Source: Pseudomonas cedrina subsp. cedrina
Lineage (GTDB): Bacteria > Pseudomonadota > Gammaproteobacteria > Pseudomonadales > Pseudomonadaceae
NCBI RefSeq assembly: GCF_001983175.1
Contig: NZ_MNPW01000003.1
Location: forward strand, 186,001 to 250,000
Reading direction: 5' to 3'
DNA: 64,000 bases
The notes under the pieces were generated by a model. It saw nothing but the letters and a program-made list of their open reading frames with translations, was not told the DNA's origin and made no database searches. A program made the position numbers and the translations under genes. This document shows, one piece after another, positions 35,279 to 43,913 of the stretch. Numbering within the stretch: the first letter of the stretch is position 1; every line of letters begins with the position of its first letter.

Positions 35279-36043
35279 ATGCAACTTTTCAGTCTTCAAG
35301 GCCAAGTGGCCTTCGTCACCGGTGCCGGCAGCGGCATCGGCCAGGCCATCGCCGTCGGCCTGGCGGAAGCCGGGGCGGATGTGGCGTGTTTTGATTTGCC
35401 CGGCAGTCCGGGAATTGGCAGCACCGTCGAACGCATCCAGGCTCTGGGCCGTCGTGCCCTGGCCCTCAGCGGCACGGTCACCGAGCGCGCCGCCCTGGAC
35501 GCCGCCGTCGCCCGCACCGAGGCAGAACTGGGCGAGCTCAGCGTGGCGGTCAACTGCGCCGGCATCGCCAATGCCCAGGCCGCCGAAGACCTGGAGCTGC
35601 AACGCTGGCAGACCATGCTGGACATCAACCTCACCGGCATCTTCCTCAGTTGCCAGGCGCAGGCTGCGGTGATGCTGCCGCGTGGCAAGGGCGCCATCGT
35701 CAATATCGCCTCCATGTCCGGCAGCATCGTCAACCGTGGCCTGTTGCAGGCGCACTACAACACCTCCAAGGCCGGGGTGATCCACCTGAGCAAAAGCCTG
35801 GCGATGGAATGGGCCGACAAGGGCCTGCGCGTCAATTGCATCAGCCCCGGCTACACCGCCACGCCGATGAACTCACGGCCGGAAGTGGCCGACCAGGTGA
35901 AGATCTTTGAACAGACCACGCCCATGGGCCGCATGGCCAGCGTGGAAGAAATGGTCGGGCCGGCGATCTTTCTGGTCAGCCAGGCGTCGTCTTTCTGCAC
36001 CGGTGTCGACCTGTTGGTCGATGGCGGCTTCGTGTGCTGGTAG
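35279..36043 (+). CDS. SDR-family polyol/sugar dehydrogenase 1
   Basis: 254 aa from MQLFSLQGQVAFVTGAG, the ATG six bases after GGAG; two upstream in-frame ATGs are less suitable. Classical short-chain dehydrogenase: cofactor loop TGAGSGIG (about 13-20), NCAGIAN, catalytic Ser in NIASMSGS and YxxxK in YNTSK (about residue 157-161). Asp in CFDLPG after strand 2 favours NAD. It resembles polyol (arabinitol/threitol-type) dehydrogenases. Proposed to oxidise the imported compound. Confidence 0.88.
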   Translation: MQLFSLQGQVAFVTGAGSGIGQAIAVGLAEAGADVACFDLPGSPGIGSTVERIQALGRRALALSGTVTERAALDAAVARTEAELGELSVAVNCAGIANAQAAEDLELQRWQTMLDINLTGIFLSCQAQAAVMLPRGKGAIVNIASMSGSIVNRGLLQAHYNTSKAGVIHLSKSLAMEWADKGLRVNCISPGYTATPMNSRPEVADQVKIFEQTTPMGRMASVEEMVGPAIFLVSQASSFCTGVDLLVDGGFVCW

Positions 36044-36052
36044 GAGTTACTC

Positions 36053-36853
36053 ATGTCGCAACGTTTCAGCGGTAAAACCGTAGTCATCACTGGCGCCTGC
36101 CGTGGCATCGGCGCCGGCATTGCCGAGCGTTTCGCCCAGGAAGGCGCCAACCTGGTACTGGCCTCCAACGACCTGGAGCGGGTGACGTTCACTGCCGACC
36201 AGTTGGCCCAGGCGTACAACGTCGACGTGCTGGCCCTGGGCATCGACGTCACGGACGAAGGCGATATCGAAAAACTCTACCGCGAAGGCCACGCGCGCTT
36301 TGGCAGCATCGACGTGTCGGTGCAGAACGCCGGCATCATCACCATCGACCACTACGACAAAATGCCCCGCGCCGACTTCGACAAGGTGCTGCAGGTCAAC
36401 ACCACCGGCGTGTGGCTGGGCTGCCGGGAAGCGGCCAAGTACATGGTCAAGCAAAACAGCGGCCGCTTGATCAACACCTCGTCCGGCCAGGGCCGCCAAG
36501 GTTTCATTTACACGCCCCACTACGCCGCGAGCAAAATGGGCGTGATCGGCATCACCCAGAGCCTGGCGCTGGAGTTGGCGCGGCATAACATCACGGTGAA
36601 TGCGTTCTGCCCCGGCATCATCGAAAGCGAAATGTGGGACTACAACGACCGCGTCTGGGGCGAGATCCTCAGCACCGACGAAAAACGCTACGGCAAGGGT
36701 GAACTGATGGCCGAATGGGTCAAGAACATCCCCCTGCGCCGCGCCGGCAAACCTGCGGATGTCGCGGGGCTGGTGGCGTTCCTGGCGTCCGATGACGCGG
36801 CGTACCTGACCGGGCAGGCGATCAATATCGACGGCGGCCTGATCATGTCGTAA
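36053..36853 (+). CDS. SDR-family polyol/sugar dehydrogenase 2
   Basis: 266 aa, starting nine bases after the first SDR stop with GGAGT upstream. Cofactor loop TGACRGIG (about 13-20), QNAGII, catalytic Ser in NTSSGQGRQG and YAASK (about 160-164). An insertion EMWDYNDRVWGEI and the C-terminus INIDGGLIMS resemble sorbitol-dehydrogenase-type SDRs. It shares little with SDR 1, so the two are unlikely to be a recent duplication and probably catalyse different steps. Confidence 0.88.
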   Translation: MSQRFSGKTVVITGACRGIGAGIAERFAQEGANLVLASNDLERVTFTADQLAQAYNVDVLALGIDVTDEGDIEKLYREGHARFGSIDVSVQNAGIITIDHYDKMPRADFDKVLQVNTTGVWLGCREAAKYMVKQNSGRLINTSSGQGRQGFIYTPHYAASKMGVIGITQSLALELARHNITVNAFCPGIIESEMWDYNDRVWGEILSTDEKRYGKGELMAEWVKNIPLRRAGKPADVAGLVAFLASDDAAYLTGQAINIDGGLIMS

Positions 36854-36898
36854 GGGTTTGGTATCCTCACCCGCATTGATGTCATCACTGAGGCCTTC

Positions 36899-37852
36899 AT
36901 GAGCCAGATCGAAGAACAGCGCCTGATCACCAAGATCGCGAGCCTCTATTACGAAGAAGGGCTCAAGCAGTCCGAAATATCGGCGCAACTGGACTTGTCC
37001 CAGTCGTTTATCAGCCGCGCCCTGCGCCGGGCGCTGCAGGACGGCGTGGTGAAGATCAGCGTGATGCGCCTGCAAGGCCTGCACCTGGAGCTGGAAACCC
37101 AATTGCAACGCCGCTACGGCGTGCGCCGGGTGATCGTGGTGGAAGCCACCGAGCCCGGCAGTGATGAAAGCATCAAGCAGGCCATTGGTTCGGCGGCCGC
37201 GCATTACTTGGAAACCAGCCTGTCGCCGCAGGATCATATCGGCATTTCGTCATGGAGCAGCACCATCCGCGCCATGGTCGGCCACCTGCACGCGCAACCG
37301 GGCAAACAGGCTGCCCAGGAAGTGGTGCAGCTGTTGGGCGGTGTCGGGCACAAGGGCGCATTTGAAGCCACCCTGCTCACCCAGCGCCTGGCCACCCTGC
37401 TCAACTGCCCGGCGTATCTGCTGCCGTCGCAGAGCATCGAGCAATCGGTGCAGAGCAAGCAGCGCATCGTGCAGATGGAAGAGGTCAAGGAAGTGCTGCA
37501 GCGCTTTGACAGCATCACCCTGGCGATTGTCGGCATCGGCGAGCTGGAGCCCTCGCAACTGCTGCGCAACAGCGGCAACTACTACACTGAAGACATGCTG
37601 CGCCTGTTGGCCGAGCGCGGTGCCGTGGGTGATATCTGCCTGCGCTACTTCGATGCCCAGGGCCAGCCGGTGCTGGAAGAAGACGAAGAATTCGTCGTCT
37701 CGGTGGCGCTGCCCAAATTGCGCAATATCCAGCGCGTGCTCGGCCTGGCCGGCGGGTTGAACAAGGTCCAGGCGATTCGCGGTGCGCTCAAGGGCGGCTA
37801 CCTGGACATCCTGATCACCGACCTGGACACGGCACAGGCGCTGAACCAGTAA
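36899..37852 (+). CDS. SorC/DeoR-type sugar-binding transcriptional regulator
   Basis: 317 aa. The N-terminal helix-turn-helix is [21 protein letters not shown] (about 23-43), followed by the SorC sugar-phosphate-binding domain (about 60-315; [60 protein letters not shown]). Regulators of this class respond to phosphorylated sugars. It most likely controls both divergent operons of the island through sites in 31202-31573. Starts 46 bases after SDR 2. Confidence 0.9.
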   Translation: MSQIEEQRLITKIASLYYEEGLKQSEISAQLDLSQSFISRALRRALQDGVVKISVMRLQGLHLELETQLQRRYGVRRVIVVEATEPGSDESIKQAIGSAAAHYLETSLSPQDHIGISSWSSTIRAMVGHLHAQPGKQAAQEVVQLLGGVGHKGAFEATLLTQRLATLLNCPAYLLPSQSIEQSVQSKQRIVQMEEVKEVLQRFDSITLAIVGIGELEPSQLLRNSGNYYTEDMLRLLAERGAVGDICLRYFDAQGQPVLEEDEEFVVSVALPKLRNIQRVLGLAGGLNKVQAIRGALKGGYLDILITDLDTAQALNQ

Positions 37853-37877
37853 CCCCATTTCTGGAGAACAACCGCTC

Positions 37878-38801
37878 ATGACATCCAAGCTCGAACAACT
37901 CAAGCAATTCACCACCGTAGTCTGCGACACCGGCGACCTGGAGGCCATCAGCCGGCTGAAACCGGTCGATGCCACCACCAACCCGTCGCTGCTGCTCAAA
38001 GCCTCGGCGATCGCACACTACGGCGACATCCTGCGCGAAGCGCTCGACCTGTCCAAGGGCGATCTCGGCCTGGCCTGCGACCAGTTTTCGGTGGCGGTCG
38101 GTTGCGGGATTCTCAAGGTGATCCCGGGGCGCATCTCCACCGAAGTCGATGCGCGCCTGTCGTTCGACGAAGACGCGCTGTGGGCCAAGGCCAACCAGCT
38201 TATCGAGCTGTATGACAAGGCCGGCGTCGGCCGCGATCGCGTGCTGATCAAGCTGGCCTCCACCTGGGAAGGCATCCGCACCGCCGAGCGCCTGGAAAAG
38301 GCCGGTATCCAGACCAACCTGACGCTGCTGTTCTCCTTCGCCCAGGCCCAGGCATGCGCCGACGCGGGCGTGTTCCTCATCTCTCCGTTTGTGGGCCGCA
38401 TCTACGACTGGTACCGCAAGAGCACGGGCCTGGATTACACCGGCGTGGATGACCCGGGCGTGCAGTCGGTGACGCGCATCTACAACTACTACAAGGCCAA
38501 CGGCATTAAGACCGTGGTCATGGGCGCGAGCTTCCGCACCCTCAGCCAGATCGAACAACTGGCGGGCTGTGACCGCTTGACCATCAGCCCCGAGTTGCTG
38601 CAAAAACTCGATGAAGACCAGGGCACCCTGGAACGCAAACTGCTGCCGGGCGCGGCCGGCGAAGCGCGCCAATCCATCAACGAGGCGCAATTTCGCTGGG
38701 CCTCCAACGAAGATGCAATGGCCACCGAAAAGCTCGCCGAAGGCATCCGCCAGTTTGCGCGCGACCAGGAAAAACTCGAAGCGGTACTGGCTGCGCTGTG
38801 A
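37878..38801 (+). CDS. tal: Transaldolase
   Basis: 307 aa, TalB-type. It transfers dihydroxyacetone units between sugar phosphates in the non-oxidative pentose phosphate pathway. Signatures are [13 protein letters not shown] (about 33-45), [14 protein letters not shown] with the Schiff-base lysine (about residue 125), and [26 protein letters not shown] precedes the ATG. Placement at the end of the sugar island, next to a split transketolase, suggests it is an extra, pathway-specific copy rather than the housekeeping one, but the second copy is not visible in this window. Confidence 0.95.
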   Translation: MTSKLEQLKQFTTVVCDTGDLEAISRLKPVDATTNPSLLLKASAIAHYGDILREALDLSKGDLGLACDQFSVAVGCGILKVIPGRISTEVDARLSFDEDALWAKANQLIELYDKAGVGRDRVLIKLASTWEGIRTAERLEKAGIQTNLTLLFSFAQAQACADAGVFLISPFVGRIYDWYRKSTGLDYTGVDDPGVQSVTRIYNYYKANGIKTVVMGASFRTLSQIEQLAGCDRLTISPELLQKLDEDQGTLERKLLPGAAGEARQSINEAQFRWASNEDAMATEKLAEGIRQFARDQEKLEAVLAAL

Positions 38802-38874
38802 TGCCCCTATCGCCATAGTTACCGACACAACTTCGGTGTTGCACGGGCCCTGTGGCGAGGAAACTTGCCTTGCG

Positions 38875-38975
38875 CTGTAGGAGCGAGCTTGCTCGCGAAA
38901 ACGTCAACGATAACGCGTGCATCCTGGATGAACGCGGTGTCTGTGGGTTCTTCGCGAGCAAGCTCGCTCCTACAG
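38875..38975. repeat. REP doublet, TGTAGGAGCGAGCTTGCTCGCG class, copy 1
   Basis: Perfect inverted arms (TGTAGGAGCGAGCTTGCTCG and complement). Spacer contains CGTCAACGATAACGCG and GCGGTGTCTG, which recur in opposite orientation in the copy at 53055. It separates tal from the convergent aquaporin gene. Confidence 0.88.
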
Positions 38976-39008
38976 TGGAGAGCAACCCACTCGCAACCGT
39001 ATAAGGCA

Positions 39009-39713
39009 TCAAGCCGGCTTTTGCTCACCCAATGTGCGAGCTGCCAACGCCCCCAACACCCCGCCAACAATCGGCGCCAGCCAGAACACCCAAAGCTGCG
39101 AAAGGTACTCAGCCCCGGCAAATACTGCCGGTCCGGTACTGCGTGCCGGGTTGACCGACGTATTGGTCACCGGGATCAGCACCAGGTGAATCAAGGTCAG
39201 CGCCAGGCCAATGGCAATTGGCGCAAAGCCCGGAGCAGCCCCCGGTGCAGTCACACGCATAATGATGAATACGAAGAAAAACGTGGCGATCAGCTCGGCC
39301 AGCAGTGCGGCCTTCAGATCAAAGAGGCCTGGGCTCAAGGGACCGTAACCGTTGGCGGCAAAACCACCCACGGTGAAACCAGGCTGCCCATTGGCAATCA
39401 GGTACAACGCCGCCGCGGCAGCAATCGCCCCAGCAACCTGCGCCGCGATATACGGCAGCACATCACCCGCAGCAACGCGCCGCCCTGCCCACAGGCCAAT
39501 GGTCACCGCCGGGTTGAAGTGCCCACCGCAAATCCCCCCGACCGCGTAGGCCATGGTCAGCACAGTGAGACCAAACGCCAGCGCAACGCCCACGAAACCG
39601 ATGCCCAACCCAGGAAAGGCCGCCGCCAGAATGGCGCTGCCACAGCCGCCGAACGTCAGCCAGAAAGTACCGATAAACTCGGCGGTCAAACGCTTTTGCA
39701 CAATCGACTCCAT
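39009..39713 (-). CDS. aqpZ: Aquaporin Z
   Basis: 234 aa, the usual AqpZ length. Six membrane helices and two NPA half-helices: [12 protein letters not shown] (about residue 63-74) and [14 protein letters not shown] (about 185-198). The arginine after the second NPA and the surrounding residues fit a water-selective channel, not a glycerol facilitator. Inner membrane. Starts [15 protein letters not shown]; monocistronic. Confidence 0.95.
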   Translation of the reverse strand: MESIVQKRLTAEFIGTFWLTFGGCGSAILAAAFPGLGIGFVGVALAFGLTVLTMAYAVGGICGGHFNPAVTIGLWAGRRVAAGDVLPYIAAQVAGAIAAAAALYLIANGQPGFTVGGFAANGYGPLSPGLFDLKAALLAELIATFFFVFIIMRVTAPGAAPGFAPIAIGLALTLIHLVLIPVTNTSVNPARSTGPAVFAGAEYLSQLWVFWLAPIVGGVLGALAARTLGEQKPA

Positions 39714-39948
39714 TGCTGCTCAAGTGCCGTCACCACAGGAGGTGGGCGGTCGCCGGCGACGGTAGCAATAGGTATCAAAATGCTGTGTAGGACCTGTCTG
39801 GTTTTAGCTGCGCACTTCGTTAGCGTTGTTCGAGCTCGCCCGCCCCAGCGGACAAACCATCCAAAATCCTGATCTTGCCCATTTCCCGGTTGCTAGGAAG
39901 CACCCCGCAGGCTAATCTTCCGGCTCGCAGCAACCGCTGCGATTGGAC

Positions 39949-40156
39949 TTGGCGGTCCGACCAGATATAGGCGCAACAGCGCCCCCAACACGATTGCAGG
40001 CGCTTTTTTTGCGCTCGCTATTTCGTGCAATGGCGGGTTGCGCAGGGACTTCTTCGGAAGTGCCGGGTCCTATATCCCCGGTCCGCCAACCTTGCGTAAT
40101 CCGCCACCCTAATTCTGCTTGGCGGCAGAAGGTGACGGCTCATTCAGATATAGGAG
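39949..40156 (+). promoter_or_regulatory. Structured leader with mutually exclusive pairings (candidate cis-regulatory RNA)
   Basis: Three related blocks precede the gene at 40165. The upstream block has TTGGCGG (39949-39955) then GATATAGG (39964-39971). The central block has CCTATATC (40069-40076) then CCGCCAA (40083-40089), the exact complements in reverse order. The downstream block repeats TTGGCGG (40119-40125) and GATATAGG (40147-40154), the latter overlapping the ribosome-binding site TAGGAG. The central block can therefore pair with either outer block, and pairing downstream would hide the start site. Extra hairpins: UUCG-capped ACTTC/GAAGT (40048-40061), TTCTGC/GCAGAA (40113-40130), and a terminator at 39978-40010. 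The function is inferred from pairing only. Confidence 0.6.
39978..40010 (+). terminator. Terminator-like hairpin inside the leader
   Basis: Stem AGCGCC/GGCGCT with a 15-base loop directly followed by seven T. It lies between the upstream and central pairing blocks, so transcription stopping here would release a short RNA carrying only the upstream block, or act as an attenuator. Confidence 0.65.
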
Positions 40157-40164
40157 CAAGACCC

Positions 40165-40443
40165 ATGACCGCACAAAATCGGTACATGCCCATCACGGGC
40201 CCCGATTGCACTATCCCCACTATGCTTATCGACACCGAAGCACCGCTGGATGCCCTGTACGAAGCGGCGGCATATCGCATCCGTGCCGTCACGCAAATTC
40301 TGGAAAATCTCGCTTTACGCGATGGAATCAGCAGTGACGCTGTAGTGCTGCAGGACTTCGCAATGCTGTTGAGTATTCCACTGCGTGACGGCTGCGACCT
40401 GCTGGATGTGATGGGGCGCAGGCTGCAAGAGAACGTGGTGTAA
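40165..40443 (+). CDS. Small protein under leader control, DUF3077-like
   Basis: 92 aa from MTAQNRYMPITGPDC, with AGGAG (40152-40156) eight bases before the ATG; the open frame extends far upstream through the leader and should be ignored. Segments MLIDTEAPLDALYEAAAYRIRAV and LQDFAMLLSIPLRDGCDLLD are helical and resemble the small DUF3077-type proteins; the gene at 22751 has the same length and similar layout. No catalytic motif is seen. Function unknown; the elaborate leader suggests tight translational control. Confidence 0.7.
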   Translation: MTAQNRYMPITGPDCTIPTMLIDTEAPLDALYEAAAYRIRAVTQILENLALRDGISSDAVVLQDFAMLLSIPLRDGCDLLDVMGRRLQENVV

Positions 40444-40514
40444 CTGTAAACGGGCGGCCTTACGGTCGCCCTCTATTCATTCACGGAAGCAGTCATTAAA
40501 CGTAGGAGCTGACT

Positions 40515-40691
40515 ATGGGTAAGTTCTTTGATGAGCTGATGGAAAGCGTGCAGCAGATGGATGAGATCGTCCGACGTGAGCGTCAACCCTCACGCGAAAT
40601 TACCGCCGATCAAAGCGCCGACCCGGCTCCCACAACTTGGAAGAAACCCGTAAACGACACGAGCGACTTGGAAAAACCGCATCATCGTTAA
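40515..40691 (+). pseudogene. Truncated NadS/HigA-type antitoxin remnant
   Basis: A 58-codon frame from ATG with a strong ribosome-binding site (TAGGAGCTGACT). Residues 1-32 (MGKFFDELMESVQQMDEIVR, then RERQPSREITAD) match the conserved N-terminus of NadS/HigA-like antitoxins, which normally continue with a helix-turn-helix domain of about 60 residues. Here the helix-turn-helix is absent and the frame continues into 26 unrelated polar residues ending EKPHHR. The DNA-binding part has been lost, and no toxin gene is adjacent. The family match is from memory of the motif, so moderately sure. Confidence 0.6.
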
Positions 40692-40696
40692 CGTTT

Positions 40697-40719
40697 TTCG
40701 CGAGCAAGCTCGCTGCTAC
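40697..40719. repeat. Single REP arm
   Basis: TTCGCGAGCAAGCTCGCTGC followed by TAC, one arm of the GAGCGAGCTTGCTCGCG class, at the junction between the truncated antitoxin and the convergent MFS gene; it overlaps the last codon region of the latter. Confidence 0.75.
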
Positions 40720-41897
40720 CTAGGCACACCCTGCCCGAACTTCCTGATCGCCAGGCAATACCCCACCAACGCCAGCGCCGCCAGCAAACCGCCCGCCGCG
40801 CCGATCCAGGCGAAGCCGAACTGGCTGCCGACCCAGCTGCCCACCAGGGCGCCGCCGCCGATGCCGATGTTGTAGATGCCGGAGAACATCGCCATGGCCA
40901 CGTCGGTCGCATCCGGTGCCAGCACCAGCACCTTGGATTGCATGGCCAGGCCGAACCCCATGATCGCCATGCCCCAGAAAACGCTCAGCACCACCAGGTA
41001 GGACTGCGCACCGCTCAACGGCAACAGCAGTGCCAGGCAGGCGGCCAGGATAAACACTGCGACGACCACGAACAGGTGAGGATTGATGCGGTGCACCAGG
41101 CTGAACAGCAGCGAGCCGATGATGCCTGCGCCGCCAAATACCAGCAGGATCAGGGTCACCGCGCTGCCGCTCATGCCGGCCACGCCTTCGACAAAGGGTT
41201 CGATGTAGCTGTAAGCGGTGAATTGCGCGGTCACGGTCAGGGCGGTCAGCACGTAGAGCGCCACCAGCGCCGGGCGCTTGAACAGCAGCGGCAGGCTGCG
41301 CAGGGAGCCGGAGTTCTGGCTCGGCAGCAGCGGCAAGGTGCGCGCCAGCCAGAACACCAGTGCGGCGGCGAACGCGCCGATCACCAGGAAGGTGGTGCGC
41401 CAACCCATGGCTTCGCCCAGCAGGCGGCCCAGCGGGATGCCCAGGACCATCGCCAGGGAGGTGCCGGTGGCCAGCAGGCCGAGGGCTTGCACCTGCTTGC
41501 CCTCAGGCGCCAGGCGTACCGCCAGCGAGGCGGTGATCGACCAGAACAGGGCGTGGGACAAGGCAATGCCGATGCGGCTGAGCATCAGCAGGCCGAAACT
41601 GGTGGCGACGCTGGAGAGGATGTGGCTGACGATAAACAGGCAGAACAGCACGATCAGCAGCTTGCGCCGTTCGATGTTGCGGGTCAGCAGCATCACCGGC
41701 AACGAGGTCAGGGACACGATCCAGGCGTAGATGGTGAGCATCAGCCCGACGCTTGAAACCGGCATGTCAAAGCTGGCGCCGATGGCGCTGAGCAGCCCGA
41801 CGGGCACGAATTCGGTGGTATTGAATACAAAGGCGGCCAACGCGAGGGCGATGACCGGTTGCCAATTGGCTTGGGGAGTTGCGGCTGAAATGCTCAT
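40716..41897 (-). CDS. MFS efflux transporter (SotB/YdeA-like)
   Basis: 393 aa, twelve predicted membrane helices. The opening [24 protein letters not shown] is characteristic of the SotB/YdeA (sugar efflux, DHA1) group, and motif A appears as [12 protein letters not shown]. It exports sugars or drugs by proton antiport in the known members. Substrate unknown here. Monocistronic; a REP arm overlaps its 3' end. Confidence 0.88.
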   Translation of the reverse strand: MSISAATPQANWQPVIALALAAFVFNTTEFVPVGLLSAIGASFDMPVSSVGLMLTIYAWIVSLTSLPVMLLTRNIERRKLLIVLFCLFIVSHILSSVATSFGLLMLSRIGIALSHALFWSITASLAVRLAPEGKQVQALGLLATGTSLAMVLGIPLGRLLGEAMGWRTTFLVIGAFAAALVFWLARTLPLLPSQNSGSLRSLPLLFKRPALVALYVLTALTVTAQFTAYSYIEPFVEGVAGMSGSAVTLILLVFGGAGIIGSLLFSLVHRINPHLFVVVAVFILAACLALLLPLSGAQSYLVVLSVFWGMAIMGFGLAMQSKVLVLAPDATDVAMAMFSGIYNIGIGGGALVGSWVGSQFGFAWIGAAGGLLAALALVGYCLAIRKFGQGVPR

Positions 41898-41983
41898 TGA
41901 CGGGTCGGTCTACTCAGTTTCCGCGTTGATCAAGCCGGCCCAGTGCCGGCCCGAGCAGCGCGGAAAAATAGTAACACGACGCC

Positions 41984-42982
41984 TCAAGGATCGACTTGCG
42001 CCATCAGCTCCGGGATCGATTCCGGTCGCTTGGCGTAACGCTGGGCCAGCGCCGCGCACACCATCAACTGGATCTGGTGAAACAACATCAACGGCAGGAT
42101 CAAGACGCCCATGGTCGAGGCGGCAAACAGCACCTGAGCCATCGGCACACCGGTCGCCAGGCTTTTCTTCGAACCACAGAACAGGATGGTGATGCGGTCT
42201 TCCTGATTGAAGCCAAAAGCCTTGCCCAGCAAGGTCGCAGCCACCAGCACCAAGGCCAGCAACACGCAGCAGGCCACCACCAGGCCGCCCAGTTCCCAGA
42301 GTGGAATCTGCTGCCAGATACCTTCGTTCACCGCTTGGCTGAACGCACCGTAGACCACCAGCAGTATCGAACCCTGGTCGACGAATTTCAGCCAGGATTT
42401 ATTGCGCCCCACCCATGCGCCGATCCAGCGCCGGGCAATTTGCCCTGCGACAAATGGAAGCAGCAGCTGCACGCTGATTTTGAGGATGGCGTCGACGGTT
42501 GAACCGCCTTCACCGTGAACATTCATCAGCAAGGTCACCAACAACGGGGTCAGAAAAATCCCGAACAGGCTCGACGCCGCCGCGCTGCAAATCGCCGCCG
42601 GGATGTTGCCGCGCGCCAGCGAGGTGAAGGCAATCGCCGATTGCACCGTGGCCGGCAACGCGCAGAGGTAGAGCATGCCCATGTACAGGTCTTTGCCGAT
42701 CAGCGGCGAGAGCACCGGCTTGAGCGCCAGGCCCAGCAGCGGAAACAAGACGAAGGTCAGGCTGAACACCAGCAGGTGCAGACGCCAATGGCCGGCGCCG
42801 GCGACGATGGCCTGGCGCGACAGCTTGGCGCCGTGCAGGAAAAACAGCAGCGCGATCGCCAGGTTGGTGACCCAACCGAACGCCACGGCGGTCTGGCCGC
42901 TGGCGGGCAGCAGGGAGGCGAGGATCACCGTGGCGATCAGCGTCAGGGTGAAGTTGTCGGGCAGGAAACGGGGGCGAGTCAT
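41984..42982 (-). CDS. Bile acid:sodium symporter family protein (YfeH/SLC10A7-like)
   Basis: 332 aa from MTRPRFLPDNFTLTLI, preferred over an ATG three codons upstream because GGAAGA is better spaced. About ten membrane helices; conserved ALLFFLHGAKLSRQAI, PLIGKDLYMGMLYLCALPATVQSAIAFTSLARGN and ILFCGSKKSLATGVPMAQVLF are typical of the SBF-like family. A secondary transporter of unknown substrate. It is divergent from an AraC regulator (85 bases), which likely controls it. Confidence 0.87.
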   Translation of the reverse strand: MTRPRFLPDNFTLTLIATVILASLLPASGQTAVAFGWVTNLAIALLFFLHGAKLSRQAIVAGAGHWRLHLLVFSLTFVLFPLLGLALKPVLSPLIGKDLYMGMLYLCALPATVQSAIAFTSLARGNIPAAICSAAASSLFGIFLTPLLVTLLMNVHGEGGSTVDAILKISVQLLLPFVAGQIARRWIGAWVGRNKSWLKFVDQGSILLVVYGAFSQAVNEGIWQQIPLWELGGLVVACCVLLALVLVAATLLGKAFGFNQEDRITILFCGSKKSLATGVPMAQVLFAASTMGVLILPLMLFHQIQLMVCAALAQRYAKRPESIPELMAQVDP

Positions 42983-43067
42983 AAGCAGCATCTTCCGGGG
43001 TTGCCAAGAGCGTCACGGCGACTCTAACGTAATGGCTTGTTACCGACTAACGCCAAAGAGCCAGTAA

Positions 43068-43856
43068 ATGCCGCCTAAAGGACATGAAAAAACCGTCCGC
43101 CGCAGTGTGCCCGGGCTTTCCAGCCTGCCGCGACCGGTGTATGGGCGCACCGAGTCCTTGCCGAACCGTGCGCTGACCCGCCGGCACAGCCACCCGTGGG
43201 TGCAATTGTCATACGCCATTTCCGGGGTGCTGGAGATCCAGACCAGTGTCGGCCGCTTCGTGGCACCGCCGCAGCGGGCCGTCTGGATTCCGGCAGGCAT
43301 GCCGCACCGCGTCTTCAGCTCGCCCCACACGGAAATGCGCAGTCTGTACCTCGACTGCAGCGTCACGGCCTGGGCGGTGGAACGCTGTCATGTGTTGGAG
43401 GTGAGCAGCTTGCTGCGCGAGTTGATCCGCAGTTTCAGCGAGTTGCCGGTGGAGTATGCCGAGGACGGGCCGGATGGGCGCCTGGCCCAGGTAGTCCTGG
43501 ATCAGTTGGCGGCGGCGCCACAGGTCGACCTGATGCTGCCGCTGCCGTTGGACCCGCGTTTGCGGCAGATCTATCGAAGCCTGAACCAGCGCCCGGAGCA
43601 GCAGACGACCTTGGGCCAATGGAGCCACAAACTGGGGGTAAGCGAGAAGACACTCAGCCGGTTGTTTTTCAGTGATACCGGGCTGACGTTCCGGGCGTGG
43701 CGCCAGCGCCTGCGACTGCTGAGCGCCCTGCCCGCTTTGGAGCAAGGCGAGCGGGTAACCGATGTGGCGTTGGGGTGTGGGTATGAGTCGACGTCGGCGT
43801 TTATCAATGCGTTTCGCCAGCAGTTCGATGCGACGCCGGGGGAGTTTTTTCGCTGA
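43068..43856 (+). CDS. AraC-family transcriptional regulator
   Basis: 262 aa. The N-terminal cupin domain (about 25-110; RRHSHPWVQLSYAISGVLEI, VWIPAGMPHRVFSS) is followed by two helix-turn-helix motifs: TTLGQWSHKLGVSEKTLSRLF (about 178-200) and VTDVALGCGYESTSAFINAFR (about 228-250). This arrangement is like NimR-type regulators, which often lie divergent to an exporter. Its probable target is the BASS-family gene. Confidence 0.92.
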   Translation: MPPKGHEKTVRRSVPGLSSLPRPVYGRTESLPNRALTRRHSHPWVQLSYAISGVLEIQTSVGRFVAPPQRAVWIPAGMPHRVFSSPHTEMRSLYLDCSVTAWAVERCHVLEVSSLLRELIRSFSELPVEYAEDGPDGRLAQVVLDQLAAAPQVDLMLPLPLDPRLRQIYRSLNQRPEQQTTLGQWSHKLGVSEKTLSRLFFSDTGLTFRAWRQRLRLLSALPALEQGERVTDVALGCGYESTSAFINAFRQQFDATPGEFFR

Positions 43857-43913
43857 TATCACTGATACGCAGCTCCCACAGGGTTTACCGTATTTCAACC
43901 AGTCGAGATGGGC

